Assembly: GCA_039028975.1 (NCBI GenBank)
Contig: JBCCHB010000137.1
Location: 1-46,318 of the forward strand
Direction of reading: 5' to 3'
Length of the DNA stretch: 46,318 nucleotides
DNA from: JAHBNG01 sp039028975
GTDB lineage: Bacteria > Chloroflexota > Anaerolineae > Caldilineales > Caldilineaceae
Shown: in pieces, positions 39,812 to 46,318 of the stretch
How the letters are laid out: every line of letters starts with the position of its first letter
Position numbering within the stretch: the stretch's first letter is position 1
Position numbers and translations under genes: made by a program
Notes under the pieces: generated by a model
Told to the model about the DNA's origin: nothing
The model's database searches: none
What the model saw: only the letters and a program-made list of their open reading frames with translations

Positions 39812-41560
39812 TTACCGATAATTGGCGATCTTGATGACTTTTTGCTCAGCTACGGGCGCTTCGTTGGGTAAGTAAGTACGCAAGTACATGTCCCGTAGCT
39901 GAAAGACGACCTCTTTAAACTTGGCATAGTTCTTGCCGCCAGACGATTTCCCGATGTAGGCTGCGTACGCTTCGATGGCATTGGTCTGCCATCCGTTGGC
40001 GAGCGTTCCATCATTGGCATCATACGCTGCAAAAACCTGTAGTACTGGCTCAGGAATGATCACAGGAACAGTGGCTGAAGGCTGTAGTACAGAACTTGGA
40101 GTCGGTTGCAGATCGGTGAATACCGTCTGCAAGTCATATCCCTGCGGAAGCGGATGGAATTGCTCCTCGACAGCGATGCTGTCATAGTCAATAAACTGAG
40201 CATCCTGACCGTGGTACATAGATGCAACTGCGCCAATCTCCCGCGCAAGGTCGGCGATTCGGTATGAGTAAAACATCTGCTTGGTGGATCCATCGGAGAA
40301 GATGAAGCTGCCGATCGTAGAGAGATTAGAGGCATCATCCTCACCTTCGCCAAGAATAACCGAACTTTGGGATTTACTCTTGCACATGCCGGCGATACGG
40401 ACCACACAGTTATCGCGAATGAGAGTCGGTACCACAGAGGCCATGGGCTTCTGGGTGCCGATGAGAATCGAGTATCCATAGGCCCGTCCCATGCTGGCAA
40501 TGTTGGCCAGCAGCCGCTTAAACTCGGTTACTTGGCGCACGTCTTCCGCGCGAGTAAGACGTTGGATTTCGTCAATCACAAGCAGAGTTCGGTGCTGATA
40601 CTTGTTCTCTGGGCCAGACATGTTAACCTCAATCTCTTTGAGCATGGTCATGGCACCGCCTAACGTCTTCACGAAGCCGGCGCAGTGGGGGACAGCTCGG
40701 AATGGCTCGAAGTGCTTGCCCTCGATGTCGATAAACATGATCTTGAGCCGCCTAGGTTCCGCTACCTCACATGCGTTGAGAATCAAACCGTCCATTAGCG
40801 TGGATTTGCCACACCCTGACTGACCTCCAACCAGAATGCTAAACTGTTGGGGGTGCTCGAGGTCGATGGTCAATGGGTGCCCATTGTCGGCAATGTAGTA
40901 GCGACCAAGCAGCGTATGCCATTGCTTCCGTTCCCATGAGCGACTTTCCCACATCAATGGTTTGGGATCCACGCGCGGGAGAACGATGGACAGAGGCTGC
41001 TCTACCATGGTGATTTGAACCTTCGCTGGGTAGCCAGCACTCGTCCGCTTCCCGTGAAGCCATCCAGCCAGATCTGACAAGTGGGTTTTGAGGGATCGGT
41101 TGCTGACGCCCTTGGCCTTGGTCAGATTGTAGACTACCGAGTATGGCGTCAGGACTACCTGTTGCTGTGGTTTGGTCACTCTAAACCCAAGTGTGTAGTG
41201 GTTGAAGAACTGGTTCAGCGCAGCCAATTCGTTTGCATAGATATTCATGCTGTTTCCTGTCTTTTCCAGATTTTGGACTATATGAGACGAAGACGTAAAG
41301 AGGCTTGGAGTTGAATTGTTTGAGGATGTCACATTGTTGATAGGTGCTTCTGCTGATCCGATCAGCTTAAAGACGACCAAAAAGACGGTTGCAGTGGCGG
41401 AGACGCTTAAGAGGCTACAGGTAAGAAGGGCATCATAAACGCCAAGAACCAAACCTAAGCGCCATAATTCATTTGTTGCAGTCGCTGTACCTAACAAGCA
41501 TCCAATAGCAATGAGAGCTGAACCTGTGTAGAAAGCACTTCTGCTAGTCTTACTCAACAT
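39812..41560 (-). CDS. FtsK/SpoIIIE-type (TraB-like) DNA translocase
   Basis: The 582-residue protein has two N-terminal helices (residues about 10-30 and 40-62), then a P-loop motor: Walker A GGQSGCGKSTLMDG near residue 248, Walker B RTLLVIDEIQRL near 332, and the downstream IGTQKP motif. Short N-terminal membrane region plus FtsK motor is the plan of single-protein dsDNA conjugation motors (TraB) and of FtsK-like element proteins. The last 75 residues (VFAAYDANDGTLANGW...FKEVVFQLRDMYL) may be a winged helix like FtsK-gamma, which reads octamer sequences. A GGTANGGC array lies upstream in the same operon. Not the chromosomal FtsK, which is longer. Confidence 0.85.
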   Translation of the reverse strand: MLSKTSRSAFYTGSALIAIGCLLGTATATNELWRLGLVLGVYDALLTCSLLSVSATATVFLVVFKLIGSAEAPINNVTSSNNSTPSLFTSSSHIVQNLEKTGNSMNIYANELAALNQFFNHYTLGFRVTKPQQQVVLTPYSVVYNLTKAKGVSNRSLKTHLSDLAGWLHGKRTSAGYPAKVQITMVEQPLSIVLPRVDPKPLMWESRSWERKQWHTLLGRYYIADNGHPLTIDLEHPQQFSILVGGQSGCGKSTLMDGLILNACEVAEPRRLKIMFIDIEGKHFEPFRAVPHCAGFVKTLGGAMTMLKEIEVNMSGPENKYQHRTLLVIDEIQRLTRAEDVRQVTEFKRLLANIASMGRAYGYSILIGTQKPMASVVPTLIRDNCVVRIAGMCKSKSQSSVILGEGEDDASNLSTIGSFIFSDGSTKQMFYSYRIADLAREIGAVASMYHGQDAQFIDYDSIAVEEQFHPLPQGYDLQTVFTDLQPTPSSVLQPSATVPVIIPEPVLQVFAAYDANDGTLANGWQTNAIEAYAAYIGKSSGGKNYAKFKEVVFQLRDMYLRTYLPNEAPVAEQKVIKIANYR

Positions 41561-41735
41561 GGTTACGTTGCAGTCTCCTTAAGAGCAGGGGGCATAGACT
41601 GATAACAACACCAACCAACACTGCAAGTAACCAGGCCTGAAGCAGACTAAGGGGAAGCCCTACTGATAGAATGAGAGTCTTGACCATCACAGCCAGTAGC
41701 GATCCAACGGCAATCGGAAGTAAATGATTAACCAC
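41550..41735 (-). CDS. 61-residue two-helix membrane peptide
   Basis: The frame starts at a GTG that overlaps the HNH gene by 8 bp, and its stop overlaps the translocase start by 11 bp. Such nested overlaps favour a real, coupled gene. The sequence is nearly all hydrophobic: LLPIAVGSLLAVMVKTLILS and LQAWLLAVLVGVVISLCPLL, with a basic end LRRLQRNHVE. No family recognised. Small Spd-like membrane proteins accompany TraB motors in actinobacterial elements, an analogy only. Confidence 0.65.
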   Translation of the reverse strand: MVNHLLPIAVGSLLAVMVKTLILSVGLPLSLLQAWLLAVLVGVVISLCPLLLRRLQRNHVE

Positions 41736-42057
41736 TCTCTATTTTCTCCGTTGCGTTCTCTTCTTTTTTCTGACCAAGAGCCGCGGCTTTTGTCAACATA
41801 TGAGGGTGCCTAAGTCGGTGACAGCTTACGCAGAGCGTCTTAAGATTGGTGGGATGATTTGTTCCTCCCTGACTCAATTCAAGCACGTGGTGAATGTGAC
41901 ACTGGTGGAGTTCCACGCGGTCATGACAATATCGGCATCGTCCTTCATCACGTGCAAAAATAACTTGGCGAAGTTTGCGCCATACTTTGGTTGAAGGGCG
42001 ACCATACCAACCAATCCGCACGCCTGGTAGTTCTTCTAACTCGAATGTGTTTCCCAT
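41728..42057 (-). CDS. HNH endonuclease
   Basis: Started at the ATG at 42057 (MGNTFELEELPG; GAGG six bases upstream) for 109 residues; the upstream extension to 42153 runs into the repeat region and is unlikely. The fold is clear: CRYCHDRVELHQCHIHHVLELSQGG, then N-x2-NLKTLCVSCHRLRH, that is two CxxC zinc pairs around HHV...N...H. In mobile elements HNH proteins nick DNA or act in packaging and homing. Next to a translocase it could act on the neighbouring repeat array as a nickase, but a single-stranded cut is unproven. Confidence 0.88.
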   Translation of the reverse strand: MGNTFELEELPGVRIGWYGRPSTKVWRKLRQVIFARDEGRCRYCHDRVELHQCHIHHVLELSQGGTNHPTNLKTLCVSCHRLRHPHMLTKAAALGQKKEENATEKIESG

Positions 42058-42341
42058 ACCTTGCCTCACGAAACCTTTCCTCGCGCTCGCCACAGCCCAC
42101 CTGTGCGCTCCAAGCTCAACCGTACCGAAACCTACCAGTCTTGACAGCGCCACGCCTTACCTGACCTTTCCACACCCCTCCCTTGCCTCAAATCTATTCC
42201 GTGCCTTACCCTATAAGCGGTTCGACCATCTGACTGTGCATCTTCCATATTGATGGCTACTTCAAACTCCTCGCCTTACCCAACCAGAGTAGCCGTACCG
42301 CGCAATACCAAGCCATACCGAATCGAGCCGCTTGCCTTACC
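42053..42341 (-). repeat. one-orientation GGTANGGC octamer array (candidate clt/KOPS-like site)
   Basis: Read on the minus strand, GGTAAGGC occurs at 42334-42341, 42273-42280, 42203-42210 and 42154-42161. Close variants are GGTATGGC (42312-42319), GGTATTGC (42302-42309), GGTACGGC (42292-42299), GGTACGGT (42119-42126) and GGTATGGG (42053-42060). All point the same way as the translocase gene. Most of the stretch, 42058 to 42361, is non-coding. The octamer resembles GGGNAGGG, the KOPS that orients FtsK. No inverted copies were seen in this stretch. Confidence 0.75.
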
Positions 42342-42361
42342 TCAAGATTTCGACTGTATCC

Positions 42362-42943
42362 TCAATCCAATACCTCAAATTTGACCACATCGAATCTGCC
42401 AAAGCGAGGCCGATGGTCTCCAATGGCAACTGTCTTTCCGGCCGTCGTCAGAACATCGTGGACGATGCCACTGGGGATCTGTTCATCGATGACTTCGATG
42501 GAGTACTCCAGTTCCCAGCCTGGACTGAAGGCTGGCCGCAGACGAATAACCCGCGCGCGGTTGACGATGACAGGGCGGATGTCGATGTAGAGTTGTTCGT
42601 CCGCATCTGCTGTAAGGTTTTCGGGATTTTTCAAACCGTGGAGAATTTGGTCAGGCGTGACAAAAACGGCCGAAGAGAATAAGTCTTTGTAGGTCTTTCC
42701 GCGTTTGCCAGTTATTTTGTATTGGGCAGCAGCTTTGATCATAGCTCGCTCAAAGTGCTGTGCTGGCTGGTAGATATCGTCATCTTTGGTTAGATAGAGA
42801 TAATCACGCCACTCTTCAGTATAATCGATTGCACCACTCTGTTTATGACCTCCTTCGCCCAGCGACTGCAAATCTGCAGGAACGGGGTAGCGATGTTGTA
42901 GAAGTGGTGCCGTTCCCTTGACCTTAACCTCAACTGTATACAT
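42362..42943 (-). CDS. unrecognised protein of the putative element, possibly RAMP-like
   Basis: Started at the ATG at 42943 (MYTVEVKVKGTAPLLQHR; GGAGG eight bases upstream) for 193 residues. The upstream 27 codons are hairpin sequence. Features: an N-terminal strand with a GTAPLLQHR motif, IYQPAQHFERAMIKAAAQYK, GKTYKDLFSSAVFV, DIRPVIVNRARVIRLRPAF and GDHRPRFGRFDVVKFEV. The style is familiar from phage and integrative-element proteins of unknown function. The strand-GxxPLL-helix pattern loosely recalls RRM/RAMP-type RNA-binding folds, which I hold as speculation. It is the first gene of the minus-strand block before the octamer array. Confidence 0.65.
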   Translation of the reverse strand: MYTVEVKVKGTAPLLQHRYPVPADLQSLGEGGHKQSGAIDYTEEWRDYLYLTKDDDIYQPAQHFERAMIKAAAQYKITGKRGKTYKDLFSSAVFVTPDQILHGLKNPENLTADADEQLYIDIRPVIVNRARVIRLRPAFSPGWELEYSIEVIDEQIPSGIVHDVLTTAGKTVAIGDHRPRFGRFDVVKFEVLD

Positions 42944-42982
42944 AGTATTTGCCTCCAATTTGAGTTGGCTGGAGGAACGCAA

Positions 42983-43025
42983 AATGCCCCTCCAGCAGGA
43001 TGGATCGATCCGCTGAAGGGGCATT
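42983..43025 (-). terminator. strong hairpin in the leader of the first element gene
   Basis: The left arm AATGCCCCTCCAGCAGGAT and the right arm (reversed) AATGCCCCTTCAGCGGAT form a stem of about 17 bp. On the minus strand it ends in GGGGCATTTTG, a short T-tract. It could be a terminator for upstream transcription or an attenuator for the 42943 gene. A second perfect 10-bp hairpin (GGCTGTGGTA/TACCACAGCC) lies at 43045-43069. Confidence 0.55.
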
Positions 43026-43231
43026 CCTATGGAAATAGGTGGGTGGCTGTGGTAAAATCTACCACAGCCATGCCCCGCTGCTTGGTTCTCAGGCCCTCAG
43101 CGGAGTTTTTGGTTAGCAGGGAACCGGTGTTAGCGCACCGGTCCCTGTGACACCTAAATTCGGTTGTGATTACTGCCATCGACGCTTGATTGCAAATACT
43201 CAACCCTTGGAATGCATCTTTTCAATGCTTC

Positions 43232-43507
43232 TTAAGGTAGACCTAGATAGGTCTTGGCGTCGATTGGTCTTATTGCTTCGATTCGTAAAGTCTGTTTTTC
43301 TTTCAGTAAAGAGTATACCACACGCCAGCTGTTCATAGACAGGCTGTATAGCCCGGTCTCTTCCTCATCTAGCGGAATTCGCTTCCCTAATTCTGGCTTT
43401 TCACAAATAGCCCGAAGGCCATCTATAAGCTCGCTGCGCAGCCGGACCGGTAGAGAAGTTAGTAGCCGATACGTTGCCTCTGTCCATTCAAGCTGCAGCA
43501 CCGTCAC
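43232..43507 (-). CDS. type II toxin, RelE/ParE-like
   Basis: The 91-residue protein MTVLQLEWTEATYRLLTSLPVRLRSELIDGLRAI... has the RelE/ParE layout: an N-terminal strand, helical hairpin, then GKRIPLDEEETGLYSLSMNSWRVVYSLLKEKQTLRIEAI, with the conserved Tyr-Ser-Leu and WRVVY strands and a C-terminal RIEAIRP strand. It overlaps the antitoxin gene by 20 bp. RelE-type toxins cleave mRNA on ribosomes and ParE-type poison gyrase; sequence alone does not decide. Confidence 0.85.
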   Translation of the reverse strand: MTVLQLEWTEATYRLLTSLPVRLRSELIDGLRAICEKPELGKRIPLDEEETGLYSLSMNSWRVVYSLLKEKQTLRIEAIRPIDAKTYLGLP

Positions 43508-43775
43508 TACTCATTAAATCCAGTTCTGTGGTGCTTACTTGAGAATAGCTATCGTCCCCATGGGCAACGGCCAGTTGGGTCTTCAATACTGCAATAATAT
43601 CCTTTAAGTCATCTACCTCATTATTGACCGCTTCCCACTGTTCCAATGAAATGAGGACCGCTGCTGGCTTGCTGCGCTGAGCCAGAAATACGGGGCCGTT
43701 GCCCAGCTTGGCAAAGACTGCCAAATGGTCCTTTTTCATATTGGTAATGGCTTCGATTTGAGGTACGTGTTGCAT
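43488..43775 (-). CDS. antitoxin, Phd/YefM-like
   Basis: The 95-residue protein MQHVPQIEAITNMKKDHLAVFAKLGNGPVFLAQRSKPAAVLISLEQWEAV has the Phd/YefM N-terminal domain, with GPVxLxxRSKPxAVLIS and the EQWE helix. A helical linker and an acidic C-terminal tail follow. It lies upstream of and overlaps the toxin. The block may stabilise the neighbouring mobile element by post-segregational killing. The gene is separate from the 12.7-13.2 kb pair, and the two antitoxins are only distantly similar. Confidence 0.85.
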   Translation of the reverse strand: MQHVPQIEAITNMKKDHLAVFAKLGNGPVFLAQRSKPAAVLISLEQWEAVNNEVDDLKDIIAVLKTQLAVAHGDDSYSQVSTTELDLMSSDGAAA

Positions 43776-43968
43776 AAAGGAACTTTAGAATCCCTAAACG
43801 AGATATATCCAAATGCTGTTATTATATACCTTTGTCGATGACTTTGCCAAAGTCAAGCACGGGTCGGAACAATCGTTCTATTTACTTGAATGCAAATGAG
43901 GAAAATACAATCATGCTGGATCTTTGTGAAATCTGTTTTCAGTTAGTATGGACACGATTGAAAGACTC

Positions 43969-43996
43969 TTGCCTTAAACAGCGTCTATAGTATACT
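43969..43996 (+). promoter_or_regulatory. candidate promoter of the STAND ATPase gene
   Basis: TTGCCT (43969-43974) and TATACT (43991-43996) are 16 bp apart. The gap from 43776 to 44156 has no gene. It also holds a GACTTTG/CAAAGTC palindrome near 43840 and an AATCAGGC/GCCTGATT inverted repeat at about 44024-44056, downstream of the promoter and possibly an operator or leader stem. Confidence 0.45.
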
Positions 43997-44156
43997 ATCG
44001 TCAAATAATGCCGATATTATAAATCAGGCCAGCGCTATTCACTCCAGCCTGATTATTTCGCCAACTGCTGAAGATCCAGCAATCGGACGTATACCGTTAT
44101 TCTAATCAATTCGCCCGAATTCTGCACACCTTCAGCCATTCTTTGAAGGGCTCTCC

Positions 44157-46181
44157 GTGCCGATAAATCCCACGCTTGATCACATAACCCAACTAACCGA
44201 TGCTCTCCTCGACGGATTCGATCACGCCGCGTTAACCCACCTCACCCGCGTCCAACTTGACCTTCACCTCGAATGGGTCACACCCGTCGTTGGCAAACGC
44301 GACCTCTCTACCATCGTCACGGATCTAGTTGCCTACTTCGCCAGCCAGGAAGGTGGACTGAAGCGACTCTTGACAGCAGCCGTGGAAGCCAATCCCAACA
44401 ACGCCAAACTCACTGCGCTTGCTGACGAGTGGGCTGAACTCGATTTCAGACCAATCCCGCTGCCAGACGACCACCCCCATCATGCTGGTGATGTCATTCA
44501 CGGCGACAAAATCGGCCAGGACAAGGTTGGTGGTGACAAGATTGCCACGGGCGATATTGAGGGCATTTCCGCAGTGGGCAGTGGACGGGTTGATATTCAT
44601 GGACCAGTATATATTGGCCAATCGGAACCGACCACCAAAGATGGGGAACAAGAAGCACCCGCGCCAGGCGACCCGCCCTACATGGGCCTTAACTACTTCG
44701 ACATCGACGATTCTCACCTCTTCTATGGTCGCGATGACCTGATCCAAGAGCTAATCGAGCGGGTCGCTCAAATCAACCAGACAAGCACTCAATTTATTGC
44801 CATCATCGGTGCATCAGGTAGCGGCAAATCTTCTCTTGTGCGCGCTGGGCTTGTGCATGCGCTGCAGAATGGAGCAATCGAAGGCAGTGACCGTTGGCAT
44901 GTCCACATTGTGACGCCGACTGCGCGACCGCTGGAAAGCTTGGCCATCAGTTTAACCAAGCACAGTGAATCGGTGACAGCGACGGCCACATTGATCCAAG
45001 ATATGCGGCAAGAACCGAGCAGCCTTCATCTGTACGCAAGCCGTCTGCTGACTGGTAGTGCAACCCACAATCGACTTCTCCTCGTCGTGGATCAGTTTGA
45101 AGAGACCTTCACCCTCTGCAAGGACAGTGATGAGCGCCGCATTTACATCGATAATCTTCTCTACGCGGCAGGGCAAGCCCCTGAATACGCTAACAAGAGG
45201 AGTTGGACAACCGGTAGCCCAACCATTGTCCTCCTTACCCTGCGTGCCGATTTCTATGCCCATTGTGCCCAATTCGACAACCTGCGCGCTGCGCTTGAGC
45301 GCCAACAAAAATACATAGGAGCAATGACCCGTGAGGAATTGCGCCAGGCCATCGAACGACCGGCCCACTCCAACGGCTGGGGTTTCGAAGCTGGGCTGGT
45401 CAATCTATTCCTCGATGATGTCGGCAGCGAGCCAGGTGCATTGCCTTTGCTTTCCCACGCCCTGCGCGAAACTTGGGAGCGCCGCCAAGGCCACACGCTA
45501 ACTCTCGCAGGGTATACTAGTATTGGCCGCGTCCATGGTGCCGTTGCCCAAACGGCAGACCGTATCTATGCTGGGCTAACAAAATCCGACCAAATTATCG
45601 CTCGCAACATCTTCCTTCGCCTTACCGAACTCGGTGAAGGTGCAGAAGACACCCGTCGTCGCGTCGCGTTGGATGAACTTGTACCCACCAACATTAAGCG
45701 CCAGCAAGTGCAGGACGTATTACAACAGCTAGCCAATGCCCGCCTCATCACTACCCACGGAGAAGAAGCCGAAGTGGCCCACGAAGCCCTCATTCGAGAG
45801 TGGAGTACCCTACGTACATGGCTCGATGAAAACCGCGATGATTTGCGCATCCAACGTCGCCTCACTAGTGAAGCTCAGGAGTGGAGCAAAGATTACGAGG
45901 CCAGCTTGCTTTACAGAGGTAGTCGGCTTGAGCAGGCTCGAGACTGGGCAGAGGAACACTCAGACCAGCTCTCTGAAATCGAGCAAAAATTCTTGAACGC
46001 CAGCCATGCTGCAGAAGACGCACAGACCCAGCAGCAAGAGGTGGCTCGAAAGAAGGAGCTAGATTATCAGCGGCAGGTAGCCGAACAAGAATCTCACACT
46101 AACCGAGTTTTTAAACGCTTGTCCATAGCTCTTGCCGTAGCATTTCTTATTGCTTCATTGGCAGCTTGGCTGGCCAATTGA
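44157..46181 (+). CDS. EAD1-nSTAND ATPase of conflict-system type, ending at a membrane helix
   Basis: The 674-residue protein starts at a GTG with GAAGGG upstream. Residues 1-95 resemble effector-associated domain 1 (LTDALLDGFDHAALTHLTRVQLDLHLE), a death-like adaptor. Then comes a Gly/Asp/Lys repeat linker (GDKIGQDKVGGDKIATGDI). The nSTAND ATPase begins GLNYFDIDDSHLFYGRDD, with Walker A GASGSGKSSL near residue 223 and Walker B RLLLVVDQFEETF near 308. A helical region and a final membrane helix (LSIALAVAFLIASLAAWLA) follow. Relatives usually continue into WD40 or similar sensor repeats; here a stop follows the helix at once. It may be a short natural form or a truncated gene. Confidence 0.85.
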   Translation: MPINPTLDHITQLTDALLDGFDHAALTHLTRVQLDLHLEWVTPVVGKRDLSTIVTDLVAYFASQEGGLKRLLTAAVEANPNNAKLTALADEWAELDFRPIPLPDDHPHHAGDVIHGDKIGQDKVGGDKIATGDIEGISAVGSGRVDIHGPVYIGQSEPTTKDGEQEAPAPGDPPYMGLNYFDIDDSHLFYGRDDLIQELIERVAQINQTSTQFIAIIGASGSGKSSLVRAGLVHALQNGAIEGSDRWHVHIVTPTARPLESLAISLTKHSESVTATATLIQDMRQEPSSLHLYASRLLTGSATHNRLLLVVDQFEETFTLCKDSDERRIYIDNLLYAAGQAPEYANKRSWTTGSPTIVLLTLRADFYAHCAQFDNLRAALERQQKYIGAMTREELRQAIERPAHSNGWGFEAGLVNLFLDDVGSEPGALPLLSHALRETWERRQGHTLTLAGYTSIGRVHGAVAQTADRIYAGLTKSDQIIARNIFLRLTELGEGAEDTRRRVALDELVPTNIKRQQVQDVLQQLANARLITTHGEEAEVAHEALIREWSTLRTWLDENRDDLRIQRRLTSEAQEWSKDYEASLLYRGSRLEQARDWAEEHSDQLSEIEQKFLNASHAAEDAQTQQQEVARKKELDYQRQVAEQESHTNRVFKRLSIALAVAFLIASLAAWLAN

Positions 46182-46318
46182 TATAGGTGCATTTAATCGT
46201 GGAGCGAAGGGCACCATCGGTCAACGAGTTTTTGAGTCTCTTGAGAGCGACGTCCGCGAGCAGGGGGTGGAACCCAAGGATCGGGAGGAACTCTGAACCA
46301 AAAGAGTTCAGAAACGGA
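46182..46318 (+). other. downstream region with an open +1 frame
   Basis: From about 46185 a frame shifted by one from the ATPase stays open to a stop near 46296 (IGAFNRGAKGTIGQRVF...). It is short, has no start signal and matches no family I know. It could be part of a following gene or of the ATPase after a frameshift, or chance. The window ends soon after. Confidence 0.3.

Noticed and set aside
42053..42341. CRISPR array
   Set aside because: The repeats are 8 bp, spaced irregularly at 10-70 bp, with no 24-40-bp repeat/spacer pattern; no cas genes in the window.

Overview
The window looks like a mid-GC chromosome segment of a member of the Chloroflexota (Caldilinea/Anaerolinea-like). This is inferred from gene content and was not tested by phylogeny. 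Pointers are two giant BTAD-ATPase-TPR regulators, an AAA-like/PD-(D/E)XK protein, a four-helix-bundle gene bounded by short repeats, an EAD-STAND ATPase, sugar isomerase/Gfo-Idh catabolic genes, and many palindromic intergenic repeats, some of which lie inside reading frames.

Layout. 0-4 kb (minus strand): start of a gene that runs off the left edge, an orphan HypC, an AAA-like/PD-(D/E)XK protein and a flippase-fold membrane protein. 4-9.6 kb: two large divergent genes, a secreted AbfB+VWA protein and a HExxH metallopeptidase-like protein, separated by a direct-repeat operator candidate and a MITE-like repeat. 9.6-17.6 kb: two paralogous BTAD/NB-ARC-like/TPR regulators that bracket a type II toxin-antitoxin pair, a four-helix-bundle protein and a 39-codon secreted peptide gene. 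18-28 kb (plus strand): molybdenum hydroxylase large subunit, HAD dehalogenase, cyclophilin-like protein, then a run of sugar isomerase, two NAD-dependent epimerase-like proteins, a membrane protein, a DegT/DnrJ aminotransferase and a secreted two-domain protein. 28.2-32.9 kb: a tight gene run of cytochrome P450, serine hydrolase, MFS transporter and 2OG-Fe(II) oxygenase, likely a small biosynthetic or catabolic operon. 33-35 kb (minus): a sugar epimerase and Gfo/Idh oxidoreductase operon.

35.2-43.1 kb is the most unusual part. Two Met tRNA genes (initiator and elongator, the latter with a duplicated 5' half) are followed by a minus-strand block that resembles a mobile element: XRE regulator, several small membrane proteins, an FtsK/TraB-type translocase, an HNH nuclease and an unrecognised protein. 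A non-coding stretch at 42.05-42.35 kb carries a one-orientation array of GGTANGGC-type octamers. I propose it is the recognition or orientation site (clt/KOPS-like) of the neighbouring translocase. An IS1595-like element with a perfect 8-bp target duplication has split this operon and removed the ribosome binding site of one membrane gene.

The right end holds a second type II toxin-antitoxin pair and an EAD1-nSTAND ATPase of the bacterial conflict-system type, which ends just after a membrane helix.
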